64,000 nucleotides of DNA from assembly GCA_013398175.1 (NCBI GenBank), contig VZRZ01004350.1, positions 1 through 64,000 on the forward strand, written 5' to 3'. The first letter of the stretch is position 1; every line of letters begins with the position of its first letter. The position numbers and the translations under genes are program-made. This document shows, piece after piece, positions 37,285-49,154 of this stretch. The notes beneath the pieces were generated by a model, which worked only from the letters and a program-made list of their open reading frames with translations, was not told the origin of the DNA and did no database searches. Source of the DNA: Climacteris rufus. Its lineage: Eukaryota > Chordata > Aves > Passeriformes > Climacteridae.

Positions 37285-40200
37285 ATGTTTTTCAGGATTA
37301 GCCATCTTTGTACATATATTATTTTCAATATAATGTTTTATATTTTCTTTCCTTGCCAAATATCTATTTGTTGTGGTGAAACAAAATAATGTAAGCAGAT
37401 CAATTCCCACTTTTTAAATTAAACTAAAAAAAAAAAAAAAGCCACCTAACAGTGATTGGATACAAGACTTGTTTCTTAGATAGATTGTGAAATATCTTCA
37501 GTTTGAGTAGTAACAGAGGATCACCTCTTTGTCTTGTTAAGAAAGAAGCTTTGGAAAACTGCATAATAAATTTCTTTGTGGTTAAGTTCATTAGATAAAT
37601 TAAATTCCAGAGAAGCTACTATAATGTAAAGTTTTAAATCGTTCTCTCAGATAATATCACAGGACCTCTGACCACTATCCTGGACTGCCCTTTGTTCAAG
37701 AAACAACTATTCGTGTATTAGAGAAGAACATTGAAACTATGAACATCTGAAGGCAATTTCTAATCAAGGGGTACCTGGCAGAGAAGGAGAAGAGGCAGTT
37801 GGCTGTGATTTATTTTCCAAATCACAAATATTTACATATTTATCTAAATTACATAGAGTAGATACCTGTCTGTGGAAGGGGTAGAGAGAGTATTTTTGCA
37901 AATCAGAATCAAAATCTCACTGTTATGCTTTGGAACATTCAATGCTCAGAAAATGTCTTTCTGCTACAAAGGTCTGATGGTTACATGCTGTTGAATGCTG
38001 GTCTGGTGTAATCAAAAGTCAGGGTGACATAGCTTTTCTCAGAGAAGTGACAACAAACTATATCTGCTCATGCTACCACAAATGTGGCACTTCTTATACA
38101 TTTCCTAATGAGAAAGTTGTGTCAGAACTTCTTCTGGAATTATTGGCTTGTAAGCAGGAACTTTAAAATGCGTATGAATGCCTTATTTTCTGACTGAGAG
38201 TCAGTTAAAGGTGTCTTGCCCTCTGTATGATTCTCCAAGAAGTCTCAGAGAGGAAAAGGTGTACCCTAATGATGAGTTTCCCCTAAATGCAGCAGTCTAA
38301 AATATAAGCCTTTATTACAACATAGTTGTCTACATTCTTTCTATGAGATGTGGGAAAAGCACCATATCTCAAAATGAATATTTATCTTAGATACCTGTCT
38401 TAAATTTGGTGAAACCACCCCTGGAAATCCTTATCTCTCTCTACTAATTAGATAGGCAAGTCTTTCTAGTAGCTACAATTAGGAGAGCAGCTAATATTTT
38501 TTTTAAAAAATTAAAATTTCAATTTAATACCTTATAAATTACTTGGAATAACAAGCTGTTAAAAAGTAGAGGTACTGACAGAGTATAGAATACTTACACA
38601 GTGACTGCTCTTGTTTTGTAGTTACAAAGAAATATCAAAATACATATGAACAAATAAACCTTGTAGAGTTAAAAACTTGCTTTCTTATATTAAGAAAGAG
38701 AGGTTTTTCTTATTTAGTTTAGCAAATAGCTGGACAGTGTGATGACAACACTGTTTGTTCTCATTTCTGAAGGAGTATTTTCAAACTGTTTCAGCACTTA
38801 CAAGAAGCCACTTATCACCACACTGGAGAATAACAGAAAGACTGGTCTTTACATAGAACTCTTTGTTAAGGATTTTCTAATACTTAACTTTTGTAATCCT
38901 TGAAGCTGCCACTGGAGATGTTTGTTGAATGGCTTGTGCAAGTCCTTTCACATCCTCTTGCCCCATGGCCATGCCTTGAGTGTAACAGTGGTTACTGTTT
39001 TTTTCAAGTATTTTGATCTTTATGTCTGAAAGGTAGTATACAGTGAATAAACTGCCAAAAGAGTGTTGCAGGAGTACTTTTGTTAGCACCGTTGTGATTA
39101 TTTGTAGCATTGGACTTCTAAATCCCTGTGCTAACATTGTCTAAACAGGATGAGTATAGCATTTCCATTCTAAAAACCATTTTAAATAGATTTTAAAATT
39201 CCGTTTGTTGGCTGGAGTCCGAAAGTTTTCAAAGCTCGAAGATCTTTCTTGGACTCAGTTGTTGAGGTGGATTACAACCTCACAGAGTTATTTTCCCCTC
39301 ACATACACAGATCTATGTGTGAATAGGCACAGGTATTACTGAATTACTGGAAAGTGATTTGGTAGATGTTTACAACAGATCAGATTTTTATAGCAATTGC
39401 GAGAAGCAAAGGGAACACTGTTGCACTATTTATGCTGATATCAGGTTTCACTGACTACCCTGCATTGTACTACAGGTACAGTAGTTTTCACTTCCAGAAA
39501 CTGGGAATAATTCCAGAGGAATGCATCTGGATAACATTTGCCTGTTACCCTCCCCAGAAAAGAATTAGTCACCAAGGGCCCTATTCATAAAAAATAATTC
39601 AGGCCCTTTCCACATGAATATCATGTCTTTATGTGGAAAAACTGTGGTGCATGCCTCTTTTTCTACATAAAGGATCCTTTTCTATGATTAATGGAGTTAT
39701 TTCCCCCAGTCTGTAAATGGACACCTCCCTGCTTTGTTAAAGAAGAGATTGAAGCCCAGATGGGATGGACAAGGAACTCCCACCTTTTAAGACTATATAT
39801 GAATGGTGTTTGAAAACAGTCACAATATAAACGGTTTTGCTGCTTGAGCAAACGAATGCTTGAAAATGTAGAGGGAAAAGTGATCAGTCCTTACTGAACA
39901 CAGAGATTTTTATGAACTGGCATAACATTTTTCTTAGAGTTTACAGTTTCCTATTAACTTCTCAGTGTTAAGCAAGCCAAAGCTTCCACTTTGGGTCGCG
40001 TTTTGCAAAACTGTACTTCCAGCAGCAATGGGATAATCATAATGGTGTGATAGCTTTAATCAGGCCTCAAGGCTGATAAATTGGATTGATTGGAATCACA
40101 TCGTTAGCATGTGAATTTTGGTGGAATTTTAATAGCCACCAGGGGTGCACAAGATTTATGGCAGAGCCAGCTTATGATTTTCTTTTGGTTGAATGCTCAT

Positions 40201-41111
40201 TTTAATGTCCTGTAACATACACTAGACCTTGCCTACTGTTCAATTTATGCTGTGATGAAGGGTTTTAACATACTGTAAGTTCAGATCATTACATTTCATG
40301 TGAGATACAGTATATAACTAAAATATTATGTTTTACTTCAATCACTCCAGGGAAAAGTATAGTTTTATTGAAGTCGTTTAATGCAGTTACAACTACAGCT
40401 GCAGAACAGTGCTTGAACGAGGCTCACAGGCCAGTGAATGTTTCTGGGTTTTGATGGATACAGTCCCAGTCTTGGTTTTACCAAAAAAATATTTAGAGAA
40501 ATTTGGGTAGGAGTCTCTTGGATGTTTATGACACTCCCCAATGGCAGTGAAATACAATGTATTACGTGCATTAAACTTATGAGAAATGCAATAGAAAGGG
40601 AAAAAAACCTCAGTTTGAGTTAGTGGTTCAGAATGTGTGAGTGTAGTGATTGAATGCTTCTAGTTAAGATGACAACAGGCAAAAACAGACTATTAGGGCT
40701 AACTTGATCCATATGATAAACCCTGATGCCAGTAGATAGAAATAACAAGATAATGTAACCCATCTGAAAAACGAAGAAACAAAATGTTTCCTGTCATAAG
40801 ACCCAAGCCTTCAACTTGTTATGCAGTGATGTGTACCCCTTGCGTGTAAATTAGATGTCTGTCAAATTGTGAGCACTCTCCAGATTTTTCATAAAGCATA
40901 GCAAAGTTTTCAACTGTAAAATTTCCATTCATTTAAAGACAGTATAGTAAAATGGCACCAAAGGCTTCTCCATTGCCCTCCTTATTGTGGAGCCAACCTT
41001 TCTTGTAACAAAATATGCAAAGACAACAAATATCACTGCAGACTTTTCTTCATGCACTGTTCTGTGATTTGGTTGGGGTGTTTTTATGGGTGGGTTTTTT
41101 TGGTAGTTGTT

Positions 41112-41137
41112 TTGGTGGTGGAGGTGGTGGTGGTGGA
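41112..41137. repeat. (GGT)n-like tract
   Basis: GGTGGTGGAGGTGGTGGTGG lies after a T-rich stretch. It is a short trinucleotide repeat. The complementary strand gives the His-rich low-complexity frame there, which is not a gene. Confidence 0.75.
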
Positions 41138-43150
41138 TTTTGCACAAAGTTATACAATACTATAGCCTCAGATTATTTGTCATACAGTTAGGATTTTGAA
41201 TGCATAAAAAATAATTTAGAACAAAAAAATCCTGAGAACTAAAATTCCTGAGTCATCTAATCCACTACACAGATCAGTCCTGCCACAGGGCAAAAGCCAC
41301 AGAACTAAGGAAGTTACGGGCTGTAGTGGGTTTTTGGTGTTTTGCTTTTTTTTTTGTTCCTTTGCTAAACTAAGCAATTGACTGTACTTGCAATCAAATA
41401 TTAGCAATCTTTGCAGGTGTAGAGCCAAGTGTTCCTTATTTAACATCCATTCATCCATTGACCATTAAGCAACATAATTTAGAAGTACAGTCAGTTATCA
41501 CTGTTTTGCTAGAAGAATGGTCCTCTGAACTTTCATTTCTGATTGCACAGAGGCTCCATACTGGAGGGCACGTTTACTGATCATTTTGTAATGGTATAAA
41601 AACATTAGAAACACAAAAATAAATGGACCATGCTTGGGCAAATTAGATTAGCTTGAGCTCTTTCCACATGTGATTGGAGATGATCTAATTGGCCTGTGGC
41701 ATTAAGTAAGTTATACTGAGTGTTTGAATATAATGCATGTATGTTTACAATAATAAATGCATTGGAAGAATTTTTATTGTTCGTCTTTCTCTTAACATAC
41801 TTCCTGTTAGCATGAAGTGCACAGTACTTGCCATGGTAAAATTGAATACTGCTTCATATCAGTGTAAATTATTTTCCTCCGCCTGCAATTTCACCTCTTC
41901 TTGAGATCTGTTCTTATTCAAAGGACCAGTCCTTCAAAGCAGAACTTTGTCGAGGAGTAGCAGCTACATGGAACTGCATTCCTCTAGAGGAGTATTTTTG
42001 GCACACTTTAAAAAGTTATAAGCATTAAATATGTGCTACCACTGATAACAGATATATAAATATAATAATAATATACATTATTAGCTTCTTTCTACATTGG
42101 CTGATTTCACAGATTGTCTGATTTTATGTCCTCACTTGCAGATGTCAATGTATGAGCAAAGAGAGTCCCTCTACAGCAAACACACAAGGTAGTCTTTACG
42201 ACAGCATGACTGGTTTTGTATGGATGTCTTTATAACAAGAAGATACAAAGTTAGGCAGTCTTATGATAATAATTTTGTATGTTTCAGAGAGCCTTAGGAT
42301 AGCCACCACACATGAAATCATGACCACACTGAATTCTTTGGAGTTTACCCAGTGAGGTCAGAATTTCCCCCTGCAATTTACTGTGGTTGCAATACAATTT
42401 GTGTAGACATGAATTAGATTCTCTGAGGACTAAAAATACTGGGGTTTGTTTTCATTATAGAAAATAACTCCTAATAAGCCAGTTTTGTTATTTCCCTGCA
42501 AAACAGTCCATCTACCACTTTTCATCACGTTCTTTTAATGATTATGATCACAAACAGCTCTAAAAAGATAGATAGAGGGATAACAAGTGAGAAGGCTAGG
42601 GGGAGCATTAGGCACAGAATATCAATTAGCTTCATAATGCTTTCCTTTTAGCCAATAAATTTAATTTTCTGTTGAAATTATGTAAAATACTAGACAGCAT
42701 TGACTTGAGTATACACTGTTATAATAATACTTTCAAGTAGAAGAAAGTAGCATCAAGGACAAAAAAGAGCTTCTCATATTCAGCTTCTCCAATTGTTCTC
42801 TATACCCCTAAATCTCATTCAGCAACATGACCTGCTTCATATAAACAATTAGCTGTGACTGAGTGACTTCAACCAAGTTACAACAGGGATGAATTTGGCT
42901 ATTAGTTGCAGAGACCTTTCTCTGACAGTGATTTCAACCCTCAAAACCGTTTTCTAGTCATTGGGAGGTCTCAGATTCATGATTACAGTTTGGCCTGCTG
43001 TAAACAAAGCAAATCACAAAGCCCAGTTCTGAAAATGTACCCCACCACAGATCTCCTGGTCCTGACATAGTAGTTTTAGCCTGACTGCTAAACGATATTT
43101 CCTATAAAAACATGACTTCTGAAACTTTGTATTCACCAAATAAGGAAAGA

Positions 43151-43151
<1 letters not shown>

Positions 43152-43207
<56 letters not shown>
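43152..43207. repeat. Uninterrupted A56 tract
   Basis: Fifty-six consecutive A residues are flanked by GGAAAGAC and GAGAGACACG. There is no AATAAA signal just upstream and I see no duplicated flank, so it is better read as a mononucleotide microsatellite than as the tail of a retrocopy. The length given by a sequencing assembly for such a run is often unreliable. Confidence 0.9.
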
Positions 43208-43210
<3 letters not shown>

Positions 43211-43656
43211 AGACACGAAAAAAAGGCTCCATTTCCATTTCTCAGCTCTAAAACCCCCACAAAAATATTAATGCAGACTGTATTACTTTATCTAATTCTT
43301 TTTAATTCTTCACTTCTGGTTTTACTTTTTATTTTAGTGAAAGATGCTGTTACCTGTATTAATAATAAAGATCACTGCCTTTATCTTTAGAAATATAAAA
43401 AGCTTTCTGCATGTGTGAACTGAAGGAAACTGCTTACTTATTGTAAATAGTTAAACACACAGTACCAGCTCCCAGAGACAGTATACTTATGGCATTTCCC
43501 CACTGCTGTACTTTGCACGTATGTGCGACATAATTTGAGTGGGAGATGAAACTTCCGCTGAAATGCTATCTTACTGCCAAAATATACAAAAAGTTTCAGA
43601 ACGGAATGACACCCAAAGCAACAAATGCAGCTCTAGCAGACAAGAAATTTGTTTAA

Positions 43657-44067
43657 TGTAGTTAGATTTCTCTTCACCTGTTTTCATTATTGATATCCCT
43701 TTAGACCACTAGGTAGTCACTAGGGCCAGGGAGGGAAGTAAGAGATTTGCTCAAGTTAGGATTCACATTTCTAAGCATAGTGCCATCTGTTTATTCAGGT
43801 TCAATTCTCTGCAGACAGCAGGGATGAAGCAAGGGGAGCCAATTTATTCCTTCCTTCCTCCAAACCTCTTCTTGAACAGGTCTCTGCCCAGAAGCTCTCT
43901 CTTTCTTAACTTTTCCTCAGGTTTCTTCTTCAAGCGTCTGTGAGGCTTCCTGTTGATTGCCCTGCTCTTTTATATCCAACCCTTCACACCCTAAGTCAAT
44001 TTGCATGAGGCCTGTTCAGGTTGATGTATTCCTGTTGTTCATACTACTGAGAAACTTTTCTCATCTG
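43657..44067 (-). mobile_element. Probable LTR of an endogenous retrovirus (boundaries uncertain)
   Basis: On the minus strand this segment has LTR-like order: ATGCAAATTGAC, a TATA box GGATATAAAAGAGC, then about 150 bases with a purine-rich GAAGAAGAAACCTGAGG, a first poly(A) signal GGAATAAATTGG, a second signal TGAATAAACAG, and an end near CTAACTACA. In plus coordinates it would start TGTAGTTAG at 43657. The direct repeat TGTTTAAT occurs at 43650-43657 and 44066-44073, which could be a target duplication but does not leave clean TG...CA ends. No retroviral coding sequence adjoins it. Known LTR features support the call; the family and exact ends are not known to me. Confidence 0.5.
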
Positions 44068-44326
44068 TTTAATTACATTTATTACGGAAAAAGTATATTA
44101 TTGTGTGTTTCTTCAAGCCTGAATGCCACTATATTAGGCCAAATCACAGCTCTCCACATTTTGTCACTGCACTGAAAAAAGATACTAATATTTTTTCCTC
44201 TATAGGTTTGACCCATCTCCAATCCAAGTTCATACCCATAGATTTTGCAGGAATATATAGTCAAGGTTCTTCACAAAACAATCCACCTTACAGTTGTCAC
44301 TGGAGATCTTACTCGTCTGAAAGGAG

Positions 44327-44415
44327 TTTTCTTTCTTTTTCTTTCTTTTTCTTTCTTTTTCTTTCTTTTTCTTTCTTTTTCTTTCTTTTTCTTTCTTTTT
44401 CTTTCTTTCTTTTTC
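44327..44415. repeat. (CTTTCTTTTT)n polypyrimidine tract
   Basis: Seven exact copies of the decamer CTTTCTTTTT run from 44331 to 44400, with partial units on both sides. The strand is pure pyrimidine and mirror-symmetric, so it could form intramolecular triplex (H-DNA). Its complement encodes the Lys/Glu/Arg low-complexity frames seen there, which are not genes. It ends 26 bases before the solo LTR. Confidence 0.95.
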
Positions 44416-44434
44416 TGAGATGTATGCATGCTTT

Positions 44435-44751
44435 GACCTAGTGTTGCCCTGAGTTTTGCAGTTCTGATGTTTTTCATTCTTTTGTAACTGGTTCTCACAC
44501 ATTATCTGTAAACATAGTCATGTTATTGTAACAGTAGCTTCTTATTTACATCCCTTTCTCCTGGGCACAGAAGTTTGATGGACATTTCCTTTGACTAGTG
44601 TGATTGAGGGGCGGCAAAGCTGCTCCTCCAATCCACTATGATTTCTGAGACACATATATAATAAAGGTGGGCGGGGTCCGCCAGGCAGTTATTCTTTGCT
44701 CTCAGCAGGTGTCCTTCTCCTTCTTTCGTGTCGTTATTGCAACAGACCTAG
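44435..44751 (+). mobile_element. Solo LTR, ERVK-like family (copy A) with target duplication
   Basis: The LTR proper is 44442-44744 (303 bases). It starts TGTTGCCCTG and ends TTATTGCAACA, giving a perfect TGTTGC/GCAACA terminal inverted repeat. Internal landmarks are GACTAGTGTGATTGAGGGG, CTCCAATCCAC, a TATA-like CATATATAATAAAGG, a GC-rich GGGCGGGG, and a T/C-rich end CTTCTTTCGTGTCG. GACCTAG flanks it exactly on both sides (44435-44441 and 44745-44751), a 7-base duplication, or 6 (ACCTAG) if one G belongs to the LTR. Such lengths fit class II (ERVK-like) integration better than ERV1 (4) or ERVL (5). No internal viral sequence remains, so it is a solo LTR. It shares copies with 48847 and 53036 (opposite strand) and 19657. 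Confidence 0.92.
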
Positions 44752-46117
44752 TACTTGTTTATAGCATAGGTCGAGGTAAGAACCTAAATCTAGGTCTCAG
44801 TTTACTTTAGCTCCATAGTGTACATCTATGCTCCTGCTTCTGAGGGTTTCAGGCTTTACAAGGGTATGGTCCTTATCTCTGTGCAGTACAGTTCAGATCA
44901 CTCTAGAACAGTAAAAAGTCTTAATCCCAAACCTACGTGTTGTCATAAATATAATTTCTCCTTTGCAACTGTCCTACATTCTCATTTATATTCTCATACA
45001 AATAAGAATCAAGTCCTAATTTTCTAATGGGATTTGACATTGAAAGAACACTTCACATCAAAGATCTAAATTGGCTGCTTTTGAATTCAATTCTGTATTA
45101 AATGGAAAGCGGTTTCATCTCTCAGTATAAATCTCTAATGGTATCTGGCCTTGCTGACATTTACAGGACTGCTGCTCTATATTTTCACTGATATGAGCAC
45201 TCTCTCTGGGGAAAACACCATCAAACCATAGCTCTTCTGGCAGCTTTCTTCAGTCAAATTTCTTTGACTGAAGTCTTTCACTTCCCTTCTCATTATTTTG
45301 AAGTGGAAATCCCACGGCTGTAAACTTGAAAACACATTTTATCAAGTCAAATCATGACTGTAGTTACTGGATTTTTCTAGCTCTGTATCTAATTTAAACT
45401 TCATGTATCACTTTCTGCTTGATCCAAAATTTTCTCACCAGAAAGAAAGGCAGAAAACTAGTCAGCTTTGCCTTCTTTATTTTCATTTCAGAAATGAAAA
45501 GCTTCAGGAAAAAAAAAAAAAGAAAAAAAGAAAGAGAATACAGTATGCTCATTTTCTTTTATGCAGTTGAGTGCAATGCAATACCCAGCTCTAGACATCT
45601 GATTTGAGTCTACAGAGGCTCCAGATGGTCATTCAAAGCACCCAGGTGAAGATCCTGTGTTGACTCCACATGAATGCTGCTCAGGTATGAAACAGGAACC
45701 CAGGAACAGAGGGACTGCCACACCAAAATGTGTCATTAGCGCATCTATCCAGCTTCCCATTTCCAGCACTAACCGTATTAGATCCTTCTGCTGATTCATA
45801 ACTAAACACAGGAAATCATGAGCTACACTTTTGGAAAAAAATTATGTAGCAACGAGAGTTTCTTAATTAGTCCTCAATGAACATTGAGGTTTAGGATAAG
45901 TTTATCTTTTTATATCGTAGCTTTGGAAACTGAGTACTCTTATAAAGTTGTTACATTTTCAGCCTTCTGTGGGTATTAACGAGCTTTTCCAAAAAATATG
46001 CAACAATAAGTTCAAAGGGCCAATTGTATATTGTAATCCATGAAAAGGATTTCATTTTTTTATGTTAAACTTGCTGCGTTCCAGATTCTGTGTACAACTT
46101 GTTCGGGTTTCTTTCAG
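44752..46117. other. Non-coding stretch
   Basis: No gene was recognised. A donor-like GAGGTAAGAACC lies at about 44772-44783, shortly after the LTR end, but has no paired acceptor that I can support. An A-rich tract lies near 45509-45535. Confidence 0.45.
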
Positions 46118-46173
46118 GAACTGTCTCTGTCAATCTGTGAAGGCCAAAACTCTTTGTGAAAGCTGGAGTGCAG
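46118..46173 (+). other. Exon-like segment with strong splice signals (plus strand)
   Basis: A pyrimidine-rich acceptor GTTCGGGTTTCTTTCAG precedes a 56-base segment ending GGAGTGCAG before GTAAGTACAG, a near-ideal donor. Only one frame is open (18 codons, NCLCQSVKAKTLCESWSA, three Cys), entering at phase 2 and leaving at phase 1. The family is not recognised. It may be an exon of a coding or long non-coding RNA on the plus strand, or a pseudo-exon. Its strand is opposite to the other exon-like segments, so it would belong to a different transcript. Confidence 0.28.
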
Positions 46174-47808
46174 GTAAGTACAGGGCTGTTTCATAATCAG
46201 GTCACAAAGTACCTGTACTTTGTTTGTGGGTTTGTTTTTATTATTTCTGAAGGGTTTTGTTCATTGCAAAAGAAATTATTCCAGTGCTGTCAAGGCAGAA
46301 CCACATTCTCAATTTTATTACCCTTCCAACTATCAGAGAATTTGAGGATTCAGCAATATTTTCTTTTCTTCCAGCTTTCACTGTTGTTCAGTCTGTGGCC
46401 GTTGTTTATGAATGAAGAACAGTTATAAAAGGAGGCTGATAAAGCCTCATCTAAAATCATTATCAGCAACTACTCCCTGGGTTTGGGAGTACAATAGATG
46501 AATAGAGTATTCTGCACTTGAACGCTGCTCATCTTATATAATGAATAAGCTTTCACCAAAGTGCCAAAACCTCTCCCCTGCATTTTAGTCAAACATGTAC
46601 CAAAATTTAAAATAACTTATTCAACAAACACATTACTCGTTCTGATTTGTTTGAAGCAAGTTTGCATGAAATGTAAAATGCAACTTCTGTTGAGCTATAG
46701 TTATCCTCCCCTGCTTGAGATTTTTAAAGGTTGATTTAGGATTAAAAATTGATTCAAGGTCCCTGGGCTAAATTCTGATCTCACATTTCACCAATGTCAA
46801 GCATTACCTGGCAAAGAATGGAGTGTCTCTGGGTTATATCATTATAAGTAAGCCTGCAAATTTGGGGCCCAAGTTACTACGACAATAATTTCTTTTTACT
46901 CTGCAAACGTTTATATACAGTTTCTAATGTTTTTGGCGCATATTTTTTAGGTTTGTTCCAAGGTAAAATGTAATAATTTACTGAAAAAACACAGATTTTG
47001 AGGCAAATATAAAAGTTAACTTCTCTACTCAAAGATTTGCATTCAGAGGTATAATCATTCTAGCAGTCCAACAAGTTTCTATCAGCAAAAAATATAATAT
47101 TTTGCCAGAGCCAAATAGTGAGTGACTGCACAGCTTCCACTGAAATTCATCAGCAATTAGTTGCATAAGTCAAAGACTATTAGGTTCCTCTGAAAACTTT
47201 AAGCTTAAAGCTACTAGTCTTTATTGACAATTTTACTTCTATCACTCTGACTAAGAGTGACCTGAAAATATTTTTCCATACTCTTGGTAGTACTGCTCAT
47301 TTTATCATCAGTTTTACCACATAAGGTAAACATAAATAGAGCAAAGATTAAAACAAAAATATTTTTTTCCTATATTCATGGAATTTAGTCATAAAACAAG
47401 GTATTTATGATTAAAATTTTTTGGGAACTTTATGTTCATTTTTGTTCTGTGTTCATTACTAAGAGCAGTGAGCGAATTTATTCAGTTTGACTCAGTTTAC
47501 TACAATGTCTGCATTTTACTTATGGCAAAACCAAATGGTTTTGTTTACATTTCTGACAGACTATGCGCATTTTCACTCACAACACCCACTATCTTAAAAA
47601 CATAGCATTTCTCCTTTATTTACTCAGATTAGCAAAGTTTAATTAATTTAGCACATATCATCAATCAAAAAACTTTGTGGCACATTTCCAAGACTGTCTT
47701 GATAAATTATGCTCTGTAAATATCAAGTGTTACTTCAACAAGCAGTTAATTATTATATTATTATTTTCCAATGTGTAAATATAAATCTGTCTTAGGTTAT
47801 ATGGAAGG
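46174..47808. other. AT-rich non-coding stretch
   Basis: No gene, LTR or CR1 was recognised. It is simple AT-rich unique sequence. Confidence 0.5.
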
Positions 47809-48470
47809 TGTAACCAAAGGAATGTATTCCATCACCGTCTCCATCACTTCTCCATGACGTGTTAACGATGGGTCATTCAAAACAGCTGACCACTGCACCC
47901 CACACCCTCCAGACTGCAAGCTGGGCATTAGATAAAGAAGAAAGAGAGACAACCTTGCAAGGTAGGTGATGCCTCTTCATGTCAGTGACTCAGCCCTGAT
48001 AACATCAGCTGAGAAGCAGCAGCTTTGGGGAGCCATCTCTGGTAATGGACCATCAAGGCCTCCTGGAATGACTCTTAAATGACATAATCCTGTTGTGTTC
48101 CTCCCTGAAGGGGGGAACTGAACATCCCTACCTGTATGAAAAGTCCTGGAACACACCACAAGGCACCACTTCCACTGGATTCCTGGAGGTGAGGAGCTCC
48201 CTAACCACCACGGGACCTCCAGAGATGGACCAGACCTTTCCTCAGGATCACCACTTTAACCAGAACACATCCATCACGCCAACGGGGCTGCAGACACCAT
48301 TTAACTGGACTGCTATCACCACTCTGACCAACAGGGTATCAGATTGTATTCTGACCTTGTCACTTTAAGCTGGTGTTTCTGTATTACTGCCATTATTTTA
48401 ATTTCTCCGATTAACTTGTAGTTCTGACTTTAAATCTCTCACAATATATATAGTGGGGTTAATTCTTACA
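47809..48470 (+). mobile_element. Probable LTR of an endogenous retrovirus (662 bases)
   Basis: This block is clearly less AT-rich than its surroundings. It is bounded by TGTAACC at the left and AATTCTTACA at the right, which gives a TGTAA/TTACA inverted end pair of TG...CA type. Its 3' part (TTGTCACTTTAAGCTGGTG, TTTCTCCGATTAACTTGTAG, GTTCTGACTTTAAATCTCTC) reads like the downstream half of an avian ERV LTR. A 91-codon frame at 48093-48368 lies inside and is rich in Thr, Pro and Asn; I regard it as incidental. No matching target duplication is visible (left AAGG, right GGGG). The family assignment is a recollection of sequence style and not a database match. Confidence 0.45.
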
Positions 48471-48548
48471 GGGGTTTGTTTTCAAACTAGCGCAAAATCA
48501 CAAAGAAACTTGGAAACATGGAAACATATTTGAAACATGGAAAAAATG

Positions 48549-48735
48549 GGTGGTGAGGCACTTGAACAAGTTGCCCAGAGAAGTTGTGGATACCCCATTC
48601 CTGGAAGTGTTCAAGGCCAGGTTGGATGGGGTTTTGAGCAACCTGGTCTACTAAAAGGTGTTCCTGGAGGTTGGAACTTGATGATCTTTAGGGTGCCCTC
48701 CAACTAAAACTGTTCTATGATTCTATAATTCTGTG
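48549..48735 (+). mobile_element. CR1 LINE, 3' end fragment
   Basis: The segment contains GTTGCCCAGAGAAGTTGTGG, TGTTCAAGGCCAGGTTGGAT, GGGGTTTTGAGCAACCTGGT, TTGGAACTTGATGATCTTTA, and the terminal ATGATTCTATAATTCTGTG. These are all hallmarks of the avian CR1 3' end. It is the longest and best preserved of the three CR1 fragments here (about 190 bases). It is 5'-truncated, on the plus strand, and lies between the LTR-like block and the solo LTR at 48847. Confidence 0.92.
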
Positions 48736-48840
48736 AGTCAATGAAAAAGAAAAAGAAAGCAGATTAAATGATTTAGACTTAAAACCCTGGAACCAGTAGT
48801 CTCTGTTTTGGTATATCAGAGAGATAAGTCATGGCTTTTT

Positions 48841-49154
48841 TACTGATGTTGCAATAATGACACGAAAAGAAGGAGACTGACTGTTAAGAGAACAATCAAC
48901 AACTGCCGGGTGGACCCCACCCATCTTTATTATATATGTGTCTCAGAAATCATAGTGGATTGGAGGAACAGCTTCGCCGCCCCTCAATCACTCTGATCAA
49001 AGGAAATGTCCATCAAACTTCTGTGCCCAGGAGAAAGGAATGTAAATAATAAGTTATCGTTACAATAATATGGCTATGTTTACAGATAATGTGTGAGAGC
49101 CAATTATAAAAGAATGAAAACATCAGAACTGCAAAACTTAGGGCAACATATTGA
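48841..49154 (-). mobile_element. Solo LTR, ERVK-like family (copy C) with target duplication
   Basis: The LTR proper is 48847-49148 (302 bases), starting TGTTGCAATAATGACACG and ending TTAGGGCAACA. It is the reverse complement of copy A, with about 13 differences over the 150 bases nearest 49148, counted by eye. TATA-type sequence reads on the minus strand as CATATATAATAAAG. The flanks TACTGA (48841-48846) and TATTGA (49149-49154) are a 6-base target duplication with one change. No gag-pol-env sequence adjoins it. Confidence 0.92.

Larger units (their letters stand above)
33981..43151. other. Long unique AT-rich non-coding stretch
   Basis: No interspersed repeat was recognised over 9 kb. There is an (AT)8 run at 34695-34710, a tandem duplication at about 37246-37284, and a GGT-rich tract at 41112-41137. 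Around 36.97-37.16 kb both strands are open, and the plus strand has AATACCAACAG/CTACAG-type signals without a good donor; I do not call it. The blocks 39990-40320 and 41640-41790 look like the slowly evolving non-coding DNA of gene deserts, but conservation cannot be tested here. Confidence 0.45.

Noticed and set aside
43152..43207. A56 tract as the tail of a recent retrocopy
   Set aside because: No poly(A) signal upstream, no coding-like sequence before it and no target duplication seen.
44230..44502. Lys/Glu/Arg-rich and Phe/Ser/Leu-rich open frames on both strands
   Set aside because: They are translations of the (CTTTCTTTTT)n repeat and carry no gene signal.
44742..44785. LTR-driven transcript using the GTAAG donor just after the LTR end
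   Set aside because: Only a donor-like motif is present; there is no paired exon or acceptor, and such motifs are common.
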